Below, piece after piece: positions 1 through 6,242 of a stretch of 14,341 bases of DNA; positions within the stretch are counted from its first letter, which is position 1; each line of letters starts with the position of its first letter. Origin of the DNA: an uncultured Blautia sp. (lineage in GTDB: Bacteria; Bacillota; Clostridia; Lachnospirales; Lachnospiraceae); contig NZ_CAKRXI010000054.1 of the NCBI RefSeq assembly GCF_934424005.1, positions 1 through 14,341 on the forward strand. Reading direction: 5' to 3'. The position numbers were made by a program, and so were the translations under genes. Under the pieces are notes generated by a model that made no database searches, was not told the DNA's origin, and worked only from the letters and a program-made list of their open reading frames with translations.

Positions 1-654
1 TCCCGCTGCGCTTACTGCACTCTCTTTGATCTGGTACTCATAAGTCTTTCCTGCATCTGCAAGGGTAAATGCCTGTGCATCAAATGCAAACGTTCCGTCT
101 GCTCCGAGTGTCGCATCCCCGGCCTTTGTTGCTTCCCCTTCTGCATCTTTTTCTTTCTTGTACAGTTCGAAGCTTACTTTTCCGTTGAGGGCTGCTTTCT
201 GTTCATCCGTGAGAGCTTTACTGTTTACAAGTTTGCTTCCTCCGAAGCTTACGCTTCCGGCTGCAGTGTAAGTGTTGTTAAAGCTTACGCTCACGTTTCC
301 GTCAACTTTATTTCCATCCTTGTCAGTCACTGCTGCAGCAAGGGTTCCGTCTCCGTTATCCGTTACTGCCACATAGTAGGTATAGACAGTCTTATCGATT
401 CCATATCCCGCTGCGCTTACTGCACTCTCTTTGATCTGGTACTCATAAGTCTTTCCTGCATCTGCAAGGGTAAATGCCTGTGTATCAAATGCAAACGTTC
501 CATCTGCTCCAAGTGTCGCATCTCCGACCTTTGCTGCATCACCTTTTTCTTTCTTATACAGTTCGAAACTTACATTTCCGTTGAGGGCTGCTTTCTGGTC
601 ATCCGTAGGTTCTGCTTCGTTTACGAGCTTGCTTCCTCTGAAGCTTACGCTTCC
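1..654 (-). repeat. In-gene tandem duplication encoding FctA-like pilin domains
   Basis: Two copies of a domain-sized repeat lie head to tail inside the surface-protein gene. The start of the repeat recurs after 396 bases (132 codons: glycine codons at 652-654 and 256-258). The second copy carries a three-codon insertion in its lysine/glutamate-rich loop. Bases 1-77 match 406-482 without a mismatch; further on there are scattered, mostly silent differences. Such identity suggests recent duplication or gene conversion, and more copies may follow outside the window. Confidence 0.9.
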
Positions 655-2538
655 TGTTGCTTCATATTTTGTATTTGTTACTGTAACAGTTGCTGTATTT
701 CCATTTTCTACAATAACATTTTCATCACCACTTACTGTATATGGGAATGAAGTTCCTGTTGTTACTGCATTTCCATTCTGATCTTTTTCAACTACAGTAT
801 ACTTTCCTGGTGTAAGGTCTTTAATAGTAATTGAATTTTCACTCTTTGTTTTATCGTATTTAATAGACCATACATCACTTCCACTATTTTTTACAATATT
901 TCCATTACTGTCTGTTACTTTAAAGTAAAATGTTTTTTCATCAAGATCAGTGTCAGTACCTGCAGCCTTTACAATCTTTAAATTACCCTTCTGCTGAACC
1001 GTTGTATTATTAAACTGAATCTTATCCGTACTACTAGCCTGATTATTTTCTACCTTATAATATGTTTTATCTGCATTAAATACATTATTTGTTTTTGTTA
1101 CAACAACCTTCATTAAATACACTGTATTATCATATATATAAGAAGTATTATTTACATCAGACTTTTCTGACACTTTGTACCAGTGAGTTCCAATATCCGT
1201 GTCTGTACCATAATGAAGATTGTTAAAATTGATTTTACTTCCATTATTCTGGACAGTTTCACTAACCTTCCACTTATCACTAGTACTATTAAGTGCCTCA
1301 TTCTCATTATCAAAAGCAACTGTACTTTCAGCTAATTCAAAATTAAATTTCTGAGTACTTGTTGGTTCCTTTCCATCTACTGTCTTAGTACCATCTGCTT
1401 CTACTTCTGCTGGTGTAGTAACTCCTGTAAAATCTGTTCTATGTGACTCAGCCAGTACATTTACATTATCTGCAACTACTGTTCCATTTACATTAGATTT
1501 AAGGTTTACTGTTGCTCCATTTGCAATAATCATACCAGTCATTTGGTATGCGTTAATAACTTTATTTGTTGCATTGACAAAGTTCCATATAACTTTTCCA
1601 TTTGCAAAGTTAACTGTTTCACCTGTATTTTGTTCATTTCCGTCAATATAAACACATGCCTTTTGTGGCATATTTACTTCTGATACTCCGCTACAATCTA
1701 CATTAACAATAATACTTCCATCATGTCCTGATTCAAATCCCATCATTTTAAGAGGATTTCCACTTAAAGTATTTAATTCAGCAGCTGTCATATTATAATA
1801 TCCAGCATAATCTGGGTCTGTTAATGTCAATGAACGATTATTTTGATCAGAAAAATTTGCAGTTATGGCAGTATTGCTCACTTTCGCAAAAGATGTGGAT
1901 TTCTTATTTATTTCATTTCTTACATCAGCTAAACTAATAAATGGTTTCTGTGAACTATCTTCATCTACAATAATATTACCTGGTTTTGTTATTTGAGTTC
2001 CATTTATTGCTAAATTATTATTATTATTTGTTAAACTTAATGTATTTCCACTTCCTATTACAAGTACATGATTTTCACTTGATGCACTGTCTACTTGCAC
2101 CTGCTCATAATTTATTACATAAGATAACTCATCTGGATAAGTACTTGTTCCAAAGTTTGATCCAGCATACAAATTCTTTGCAAGTATATTTCCATTTGTG
2201 TGTGTAGTCAATCTAGCTGTATCAAATGCTACAATATGAAAACTTCCTGCCACACCAAGAGGACTATTTGTATTATAATATTTTGCGTATTTTTCATCTG
2301 TAGTAAAAGCATTTTTAGTCTGATTATACGTCAATGTAAAATTCGTATATTTACCTGCTGCTAATTTTCCATTCTCTCCGCTCTGCAAATCAATTCCATT
2401 GTCTTCATCCGCATTCTGCTGCTTCACTCGACCAACGGTGAATGAACTCGCGAACGTTGTCATCGACGAATCCGCCATGAGCATTACAAATACGAGAAAC
2501 ATTGCGATAAATTTTCTTAAATATCCATTCTTCTTCAT
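1..2538 (-). CDS. Secreted choice-of-anchor A / pilin-type surface protein (C-terminus outside window)
   Basis: I translated this frame by hand from the ATG at 2536-2538 to base 1: 846 codons with no stop, so the gene continues beyond the left edge. The start has an AAGGGA-type ribosome site 9 bases upstream. Residues 1 to about 31 form a signal peptide (MKKNGYLRKF, hydrophobic core, cleavage near TFAS). Residues about 80-372 fit the choice-of-anchor A family: the NLYAG start, VIWNFVNAT, and the closing GTVVADNVNV with an E-S-H. Residues about 519-625 form a Cna-B/SpaA-like beta domain (TIKDLTPGKYTVVEKD, TVTVTNTKY). Residues 629-760 form an FctA/Spy0128-type isopeptide pilin domain with candidate bond residues Lys637, Glu704 and Asn754/755. 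A second, nearly identical domain starts at 761 and is cut by the edge. A sortase signal would lie outside the window. Likely a cell-wall adhesin or pilus subunit; its ligand is unknown. Confidence 0.9.
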   Translation of the reverse strand, partial: MKKNGYLRKFIAMFLVFVMLMADSSMTTFASSFTVGRVKQQNADEDNGIDLQSGENGKLAAGKYTNFTLTYNQTKNAFTTDEKYAKYYNTNSPLGVAGSFHIVAFDTARLTTHTNGNILAKNLYAGSNFGTSTYPDELSYVINYEQVQVDSASSENHVLVIGSGNTLSLTNNNNNLAINGTQITKPGNIIVDEDSSQKPFISLADVRNEINKKSTSFAKVSNTAITANFSDQNNRSLTLTDPDYAGYYNMTAAELNTLSGNPLKMMGFESGHDGSIIVNVDCSGVSEVNMPQKACVYIDGNEQNTGETVNFANGKVIWNFVNATNKVINAYQMTGMIIANGATVNLKSNVNGTVVADNVNVLAESHRTDFTGVTTPAEVEADGTKTVDGKEPTSTQKFNFELAESTVAFDNENEALNSTSDKWKVSETVQNNGSKINFNNLHYGTDTDIGTHWYKVSEKSDVNNTSYIYDNTVYLMKVVVTKTNNVFNADKTYYKVENNQASSTDKIQFNNTTVQQKGNLKIVKAAGTDTDLDEKTFYFKVTDSNGNIVKNSGSDVWSIKYDKTKSENSITIKDLTPGKYTVVEKDQNGNAVTTGTSFPYTVSGDENVIVENGNTATVTVTNTKYEATGSVSFRGSKLVNEAEPTDDQKAALNGNVSFELYKKEKGDAAKVGDATLGADGTFAFDTQAFTLADAGKTYEYQIKESAVSAAGYGIDKTVYTYYVAVTDNGDGTLAAAVTDKDGNKVDGNVSVSFNNTYTAAGSVSFGGSKLVNSKALTDEQKAALNGKVSFELYKKEKDAEGEATKAGDATLGADGTFAFDAQAFTLADAGKTYEYQIKESAVSAAG

Positions 2539-2674
2539 AATTCACATTCCCTTCTTTTTTAATATTTATTTCGAACCGAAATTGGATTATCTTCGGTAGT
2601 AACGTGATACAAGTAATATCAGTGGATTGTTTTATTGCTTTGCAACAGAACCCTGCCATCAAATTCTGTCGCAT

Positions 2675-2683
2675 ATTATAGCA
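2675..2683 (-). promoter_or_regulatory. Extended -10 promoter of the surface-protein gene
   Basis: On the minus strand the sequence reads TGCTATAAT, a consensus extended -10 element. No good -35 is seen 16-18 bases upstream, which is compatible with an extended -10 promoter or an activator-dependent one. Transcription would begin near 2668, leaving a leader of about 130 bases with a small 6-bp hairpin (ACCGAA/TTCGGT, 2575-2597). The neighbouring SARP-like regulator is a natural candidate activator; that is inference. Confidence 0.55.
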
Positions 2684-2770
2684 TTTGCACTATTTCTCCA
2701 TCTCTTTCATTGCACGAAATAGTTTAATAAAATGCGTATTTTTGCTCATAATTTTCTATTTTAAAGTTTT

Positions 2771-4000
2771 TTATGAAGTCCGGCGGTCATTGTCTGTTGC
2801 CTCTGTATCACAGACCTCACCTACAGATGCAACGTAGAAGTCAACCTGTGGGGATTTTTTTCCACCGTTCAGCCTTCTGAACGCCTTATCGATTCGCTTT
2901 GTGACAATCGGGCAGTTCTCCTGACTGATTCCAATCAGCATGACGATATACTGTCGAACGTTGTATCTGGTATAAAAATCTCCTTTTCGTACGGAAGACT
3001 GTATTGCTTCCTTAAGAACCTCTGACATTTCCTTTTCTCCTTCATCAGAGACGGATTCTTTCGCATAGTCCAGTGTACAGAGCATAACGAACACGGATAA
3101 ACCGGAACGTTCCATCATACGGCTGAACACATGGTAAATATCAATAAAACTTGGGAACGGGCAATAATATGCGCCCACTGCTTCATCTTTTTCTTTCAAT
3201 CTCTCTTTTATATCTCCTATCGCTCCTGCTGCCTGTGATGTTCGTTCTCCCATAAGCTGAAACTGTTCCAGCATCTTTACTGATGGCGCAACTCCCATTT
3301 CCTCAAACAGCAATTTTTCTGTATCTTTATAAACTTCCAGACCTTCTTTGTATCTGGACATTCCAATCAGACTCTCAATTTCCCATATCTGCCATTCATC
3401 GAATGGATAGATTTTGGCAGCCGCATGGGATACCCGATGCAGATTTTCATATCTTTCATGTGCCTTCAGCCACTTGCACAATTCTTTGGTACACATGAAA
3501 TAGTCATCCCGGCATTTTATATTTTCTACAGCTGCCCAGTTTTCTCCGATCATATCCGGAAGGAATTCTCCCCGGTAGCACTTCCAGGCCTCCATCAGCA
3601 GATGTAGTCGATCTGTTTCTCTTTTTTCTTTCCTGATAAGTGCCACCAGATTTTCAAATTCACATACATCCACCCAGACCGCAATCTCCGGGTCCCAGGT
3701 ACACATTCCACCGCTGATGTTGATATAATTGCTTTCCGGAAGTCCCGCTGCTTTCAACTGCTTTCGTAGTCGAAAGAGTGTATTATTCAAACTTCCATTT
3801 TTATTTTCTACTTCTGCTCTCCCATACAAAGCATCGATGAGTGCTGCTTTGGAAATTCCTCCATTCTGTGTATGTAGAAGTAATAACTGAAGCAGCTGTG
3901 TGGTCTTTGATACATTGTTACGGTCCAGGACCAGTTCTTTTCCTTTATATTCCAGTGTAAATCCACCTAACATTCGAACTTTCAGTGTATTTTGGTTCAT
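2771..4000 (-). CDS. SARP/BTAD-family transcriptional regulator with degenerate GGDEF-like C-terminus
   Basis: A 409-residue protein. Residues about 6-100 form an OmpR-like winged-helix DNA-binding domain (VRMLGGFTLEYKGKEL, LNNTLFRLRKQLKAAGL). Residues about 105-255 form the helical bacterial transcriptional activation domain (DVCEFENL, CYRGEFLPDM, YKEGLEVYKDTEKLLFEEMG). The last 130 residues resemble a GGDEF fold (VFVMLCTLD, then RKGDFYTRYNVRQYIVMLIG), but the GG(D/E)EF signature is replaced by NVRQY, so diguanylate cyclase activity is not expected. The start at 4000 is chosen because AAGGAG sits 6 bases upstream. The longer reading from 4075 has only a weak ribosome site and overlaps the likely promoter. 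The gene lies just upstream of the surface protein on the same strand, so it may control it. No terminator is seen after the stop. Confidence 0.85.
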   Translation of the reverse strand: MNQNTLKVRMLGGFTLEYKGKELVLDRNNVSKTTQLLQLLLLHTQNGGISKAALIDALYGRAEVENKNGSLNNTLFRLRKQLKAAGLPESNYINISGGMCTWDPEIAVWVDVCEFENLVALIRKEKRETDRLHLLMEAWKCYRGEFLPDMIGENWAAVENIKCRDDYFMCTKELCKWLKAHERYENLHRVSHAAAKIYPFDEWQIWEIESLIGMSRYKEGLEVYKDTEKLLFEEMGVAPSVKMLEQFQLMGERTSQAAGAIGDIKERLKEKDEAVGAYYCPFPSFIDIYHVFSRMMERSGLSVFVMLCTLDYAKESVSDEGEKEMSEVLKEAIQSSVRKGDFYTRYNVRQYIVMLIGISQENCPIVTKRIDKAFRRLNGGKKSPQVDFYVASVGEVCDTEATDNDRRTS

Positions 4001-4006
4001 ATATTT

Positions 4007-4012
4007 CTCCTT
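4007..4012 (-). promoter_or_regulatory. Ribosome binding site that fixes the SARP-like start
   Basis: AAGGAG on the minus strand, 6 bases before the ATG at 3998-4000. It is much stronger than anything before the upstream in-frame ATG at 4075 and supports the shorter 409-residue protein. Confidence 0.8.
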
Positions 4013-4065
4013 CAACAGATATTGCATTCTGTTTCTTGTCTTTTCATTCTGAATAGACTTATCCT

Positions 4066-4092
4066 TATTTAGCATATCACTCGATATGTCAA
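4066..4092 (-). promoter_or_regulatory. Possible promoter of the SARP-like gene
   Basis: A perfect TTGACA (-35) lies at 4087-4092. The best -10, TAAATA at 4066-4071, follows after only 15 bases, so the match is imperfect. It would give a leader of about 55 bases before the start at 4000. The upstream ATG at 4075 falls between the two boxes, which also argues against it as the start. Confidence 0.4.
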
Positions 4093-4101
4093 AGTTCCAC
4101 T

Positions 4102-4154
4102 ATCAAAATACACAAAATACACAAAAAAAGACCATCAAAATACACAAAAAAAGA
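4102..4154 (-). repeat. Short direct repeats upstream of the SARP-like gene
   Basis: The 11-mer TGTGTATTTTG (minus strand) occurs at 4104-4114, 4113-4123 and 4136-4146. The first two copies overlap with a 9-base period and the third lies 23 bases further upstream. A longer unit, GTCTTTTTTTGTGTATTTTG, occurs twice. The repeats sit between the upstream terminator and the TTGACA box, where an activator would bind. They may instead be simple slippage of a T-rich terminator tail. Confidence 0.6.
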
Positions 4155-4194
4155 CTGTTATTATTATTCAATCAGCTAATAATAACAGTCTTTT
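4149..4194 (-). terminator. Strong hairpin terminator after the Rpn remnant
   Basis: A perfect 18-bp inverted repeat: the arm at 4149-4166 (AAAAGACTGTTATTATTA) pairs with 4177-4194 around a 10-base loop. On the minus strand the stem is followed by a run of T and further T-rich sequence, so it is a classic intrinsic terminator beginning 6 bases past the stop codon of the Rpn remnant. It separates that remnant from the SARP-like gene. The A/T ends of the arms would let it work in both directions. Confidence 0.85.
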
Positions 4195-4199
4195 AAGTT

Positions 4200-4593
4200 C
4201 TATCTAGCAGATGATTCCTTTGCTATCTCATCTATTTTTTCCTGAGTATAACCGGTATACTCTTTTATCTTGTCCATAGTTTCATGATTCGTAAGCATTT
4301 TCCTGATTAATTCTCTCCTACTGTTTTCACTTTCTTCTCTTCGTCCCAATTCAATTGCTTCCTCCCGTAATTCATCAATTGCAAGACACATACTTGTTTC
4401 CTCCCTTTCTTCATTGAATTTCAGTTTTGAGTTAGTAAGTGTATTCAGCATGACTACCGTTTCTGTCTTCATGTTCTGAAATCCGTCATCGGTTTGGATC
4501 AGGTCAACCAGTTTTTCTTTTTTCCTTCGAATATTTGATATACAACAGTACTTCCCGCAGATCTGTGTGAAAACGGTTGATTTCTCTGTTACG
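4200..4593 (-). pseudogene. Frameshifted, 5'-truncated remnant of an Rpn-family PD-(D/E)XK nuclease gene
   Basis: The intact C-terminal 90 residues (4472 to 4200) contain VVMLNTLTNSKLKF, MCLAIDELREEAIELG and the helical tail IKEYTGYTQEKIDEIAKE. These are typical of the C-terminal region of Rpn / 'PD-(D/E)XK transposase-like' proteins of Clostridia. Just upstream, a different frame encodes NRFHTDLREVLLYIKYSKE (from 4578), which would join naturally to KEKLVDLIQTDDGFQNM of the downstream frame. The break falls in an A-rich run at about 4513-4523, consistent with a slippage frameshift. No catalytic N-terminal domain can be found upstream, where the repeat array begins, so the gene is both truncated and frameshifted. 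The left boundary of homology is approximate. The short ORF could still be translated, but a functional nuclease is not expected. Confidence 0.7.
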
Positions 4594-4675
4594 GCCGAAC
4601 GGCCAAAGATGATTAGATACAGTTTACTGTAAAGAACAAAAAGAAATGTGATGCTTTGTTATATTTTAGCACAAT

Positions 4676-4701
4676 ATGTTCTTTTTTGTATGTAAGAACA
4701 T
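4676..4701. repeat. Inverted repeat ATGTTCTT / AAGAACAT
   Basis: An 8-bp perfect inverted repeat with a 10-base spacer lies between the Rpn remnant and the terminator at 4719-4744. A third copy of AAGAACA is at 4632-4638. It could be a protein-binding site or a weak hairpin. A minus-strand TGCTAAAAT at 4663-4671 resembles an extended -10 element, so the site may belong to a decayed promoter of the Rpn gene. Function is not known. Confidence 0.4.
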
Positions 4702-4718
4702 TTTACTCTTTTCGACAT

Positions 4719-4744
4719 AAAAAAACAATCCCACCGCAATTGTT
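4719..4744 (-). terminator. Intrinsic terminator at the exit of the repeat array
   Basis: On the minus strand, AACAATT and GATTGTT form a 7-bp stem (one G-U) around the loop GCGGTGG, followed directly by seven T. The site lies about 30 bases past the last 52-bp repeat and no minus-strand gene lies between, so it would end a transcript running through the array. The 3' arm could alternatively pair with 4761-4770 (AGTTG/CAATT and CACC/GGTG), which excludes the terminator stem. Confidence 0.55.
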
Positions 4745-4773
4745 GTAGAATTCTTAATATCAACTTGGTGATA

Positions 4774-5266
4774 GGCATCTACAAATCCAAATCCAGCAAG
4801 TTGCAGATACTTCCGAACCCGACCAGACATCTACAAATCCAATTCCAACTAGTTGCAGATGCTTCCAACCCTGACCAGGCATCTGCAGCTCCAATACTAG
4901 CAAATTGCAGATACTTCCGAACCCAGGATATGTATCTACAAGTCCAATACTAGCAAGTTGCAGATGCTTCCGAACCCGACTAGGCATCTGCAAGTCCAAT
5001 ACTAGCAAATTGCAGATACTTCCACATCCGGAATCCACCCCTATATGTATCTACAAGTCCAATACCAGCAAGTTGCAGATGCTTCCAACCCCGACCAGGC
5101 ATCTGCAAGTCCAATACCAGCAAATTGCAGATGCTTCCAACCCCGACCAGGCATCTACAAATCCAATTCCAGCAAATTGCAGATACTTCCGAACCCGACC
5201 AAACATCTACAAATCCAATTCCAGCAAGTTGCAGATGCTTCCAACCCCCGACCAGGCATCTGCTGC
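4774..5266 (-). repeat. Array of about nine and a half 52-bp tandem repeats with hairpin-forming arms
   Basis: Unit starts are 4774, 4826, 4878, 4931, 4983, 5046, 5098, 5150, 5202 and 5255 (partial). Spacings are 52, 52, 53, 52, 63, 52, 52, 52 and 53; the 63-base unit carries an insertion near 5024-5045. On the plus strand each unit has the arm GCATCT(A/G)CAA, about 16 bases, the arm TTGCAGAT(A/G)C, and about 16 bases of CTTCC(A/G)ACCC(C/G)ACCAG type. Each arm can pair with its partner inside the unit or with the next unit. Most variation turns G-C pairs into G-U on the minus strand but into A-C mismatches on the plus strand, so minus-strand RNA folding is favoured. The unit is not a multiple of three and no start with a convincing ribosome site is seen, so I treat it as non-coding. 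This fills most of the gene-free stretch 4600-5285; no promoter is recognised for it. Confidence 0.9.
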
Positions 5267-5284
5267 TCCCCAAAACAACAAATC

Positions 5285-5335
5285 AAAGATGCCCACCGGT
5301 GAATTTTCTTCTCAAATTCGCCGGTGGGCATCTTT
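5285..5335 (-). terminator. Large hairpin terminator of the holB-rsmI operon
   Basis: The arms at 5285-5306 and 5314-5335 pair over 22 bp with a single G-T position and a 7-base loop; the core is GATGCCCACCGG / CCGGTGGGCATC. On the minus strand the stem is followed by a T-rich tract (GATTTGTTGTTTT), about 30 bases after the rsmI stop. T-rich sequence also follows on the plus strand, so it may act in both directions. It isolates the housekeeping operon from the repeat array. Confidence 0.9.
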
Positions 5336-5376
5336 ATTTCATCTCTATTTCATCTTTATTGTATCTTTATTTCATC
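5330..5376. repeat. 11-bp tandem repeat overlapping the rsmI stop codon
   Basis: Four consecutive units of ATCTTTATTTC or a close variant occupy 5330-5340, 5341-5351, 5352-5362 and 5363-5373, plus a trailing ATC. The array runs from the base of the terminator hairpin into the last codons of rsmI, so the stop codon and the final Met-Lys lie inside it. Replication slippage at the gene end is the simplest explanation. Confidence 0.85.
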
Positions 5377-6206
5377 AAATAGCTATATATATCTCTTTTG
5401 GATACGCCGCGGTCTTTCGCGACCTGTTTCATGGCATCTTTTCTGGACATTCCCTGTTTTTCATAGATTTCCATATGCTCTTCTATGGAAATCTCTTCCC
5501 ACGAGGCCACTGCTTCTTCTTTCAGTTCCTGACGGCTTTTGCCCTCGATGACCAGCACACATTCTCCGAGCGGTTTCTCTTTCTCATAATGTGCGATCAG
5601 ATCATCAATTGTGGAATGGAAGGCTGTCTCATGCTTCTTGGTCAGTTCTCTGCAAAGTGTCATTCTGCGGTTTCCAAGGGTTTCCCTCAGATCTCGCAGT
5701 GTCCTTACAAGTTTATGCGGAGCCTCATACAAAATAATCGTCCGGGTCTCATTGACCAGCTCTTCCAGAACTTCTTTGCGCTCTTTTTTGTCCATCGGAA
5801 GAAATGCTTCAAAAGCAAACCGTCTGGTAGGAAGTCCTGATAATGTAAGTGCGGTAATGCATGCTGCCGGCCCCGGAAGGGATGTTACTTCGATTCCGGC
5901 CTCATAACACATAGCAGCCAGTTCTTCACCCGGATCCGAAATTCCCGGTGTGCCCGCATCTGTGATCAGTGCCACATTCATCCCACTCTGCATCTTCTCG
6001 ATCAGTGTATATGCTTTTTCAATCTTGTTATATTCGTGATAACTGGTCATCGGTGTTTTGATTTCAAAATGATTCAGCAGTTTGATACTGTTTCGGGTAT
6101 CTTCTGCCGCGATCAGATCCACTTCTTTCAATGTGCGGAGTACTCGAAGTGTAATATCTTCCAGATTTCCGATTGGGGTTGCACAAAGATATAATTTTCC
6201 GCTCAT
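5367..6206 (-). CDS. rsmI: 16S rRNA (cytidine(1402)-2'-O)-methyltransferase RsmI
   Basis: A 279-residue protein of normal family length. It is a tetrapyrrole-methylase-fold enzyme that uses S-adenosylmethionine to 2'-O-methylate C1402 in the decoding centre of 16S rRNA. Diagnostic motifs are ATPIGNLEDIT (9-19), AEDTR (34-38), DAGTPGISDPG (83-93), SLPGP near 109 and YEAPHK near 160. The start has AAAGGGG about 8 bases upstream. It is the last gene of the holB-ricT-trmN-rsmI operon, the position seen in Bacillus (yabC). In many Clostridia and Bacilli a GIY-YIG gene (yazA) lies between trmN and rsmI; it is missing here, the gap being only 36 bases. Confidence 0.97.
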   Translation of the reverse strand: MSGKLYLCATPIGNLEDITLRVLRTLKEVDLIAAEDTRNSIKLLNHFEIKTPMTSYHEYNKIEKAYTLIEKMQSGMNVALITDAGTPGISDPGEELAAMCYEAGIEVTSLPGPAACITALTLSGLPTRRFAFEAFLPMDKKERKEVLEELVNETRTIILYEAPHKLVRTLRDLRETLGNRRMTLCRELTKKHETAFHSTIDDLIAHYEKEKPLGECVLVIEGKSRQELKEEAVASWEEISIEEHMEIYEKQGMSRKDAMKQVAKDRGVSKRDIYSYLMK

Positions 6207-6242
6207 CCGGGAATCCCCTTTCTCTTAGATTATTTGATTATT

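Noticed and set aside
2405..2674. Small minus-strand ORF of 89 codons
   Set aside because: It is an out-of-frame reading over the leader and the first codons of the surface-protein gene, whose own frame is open for 846 codons with a signal peptide and a ribosome site.
4001..4075. Longer N-terminus for the SARP-like regulator (start at 4075)
   Set aside because: AAGGAG directly precedes the ATG at 4000, the extra 25 residues are not part of the domain, and the upstream ATG lies within the likely promoter.
4774..5266. CRISPR array
   Set aside because: The intervals between arms are themselves repeated from unit to unit rather than being unique spacers, the unit is one 52-bp tandem repeat, and no cas genes are near.
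4760..5840. Several open frames through the repeat array on both strands (for example 4905-5840 plus, 4760-5038 minus, 4980-5273 minus)
   Set aside because: The 52-bp unit is not a multiple of three, so the frames only stay open because the unit lacks stops. All strands and frames look alike, no ribosome site is convincing, and the long plus frame runs antisense through rsmI.
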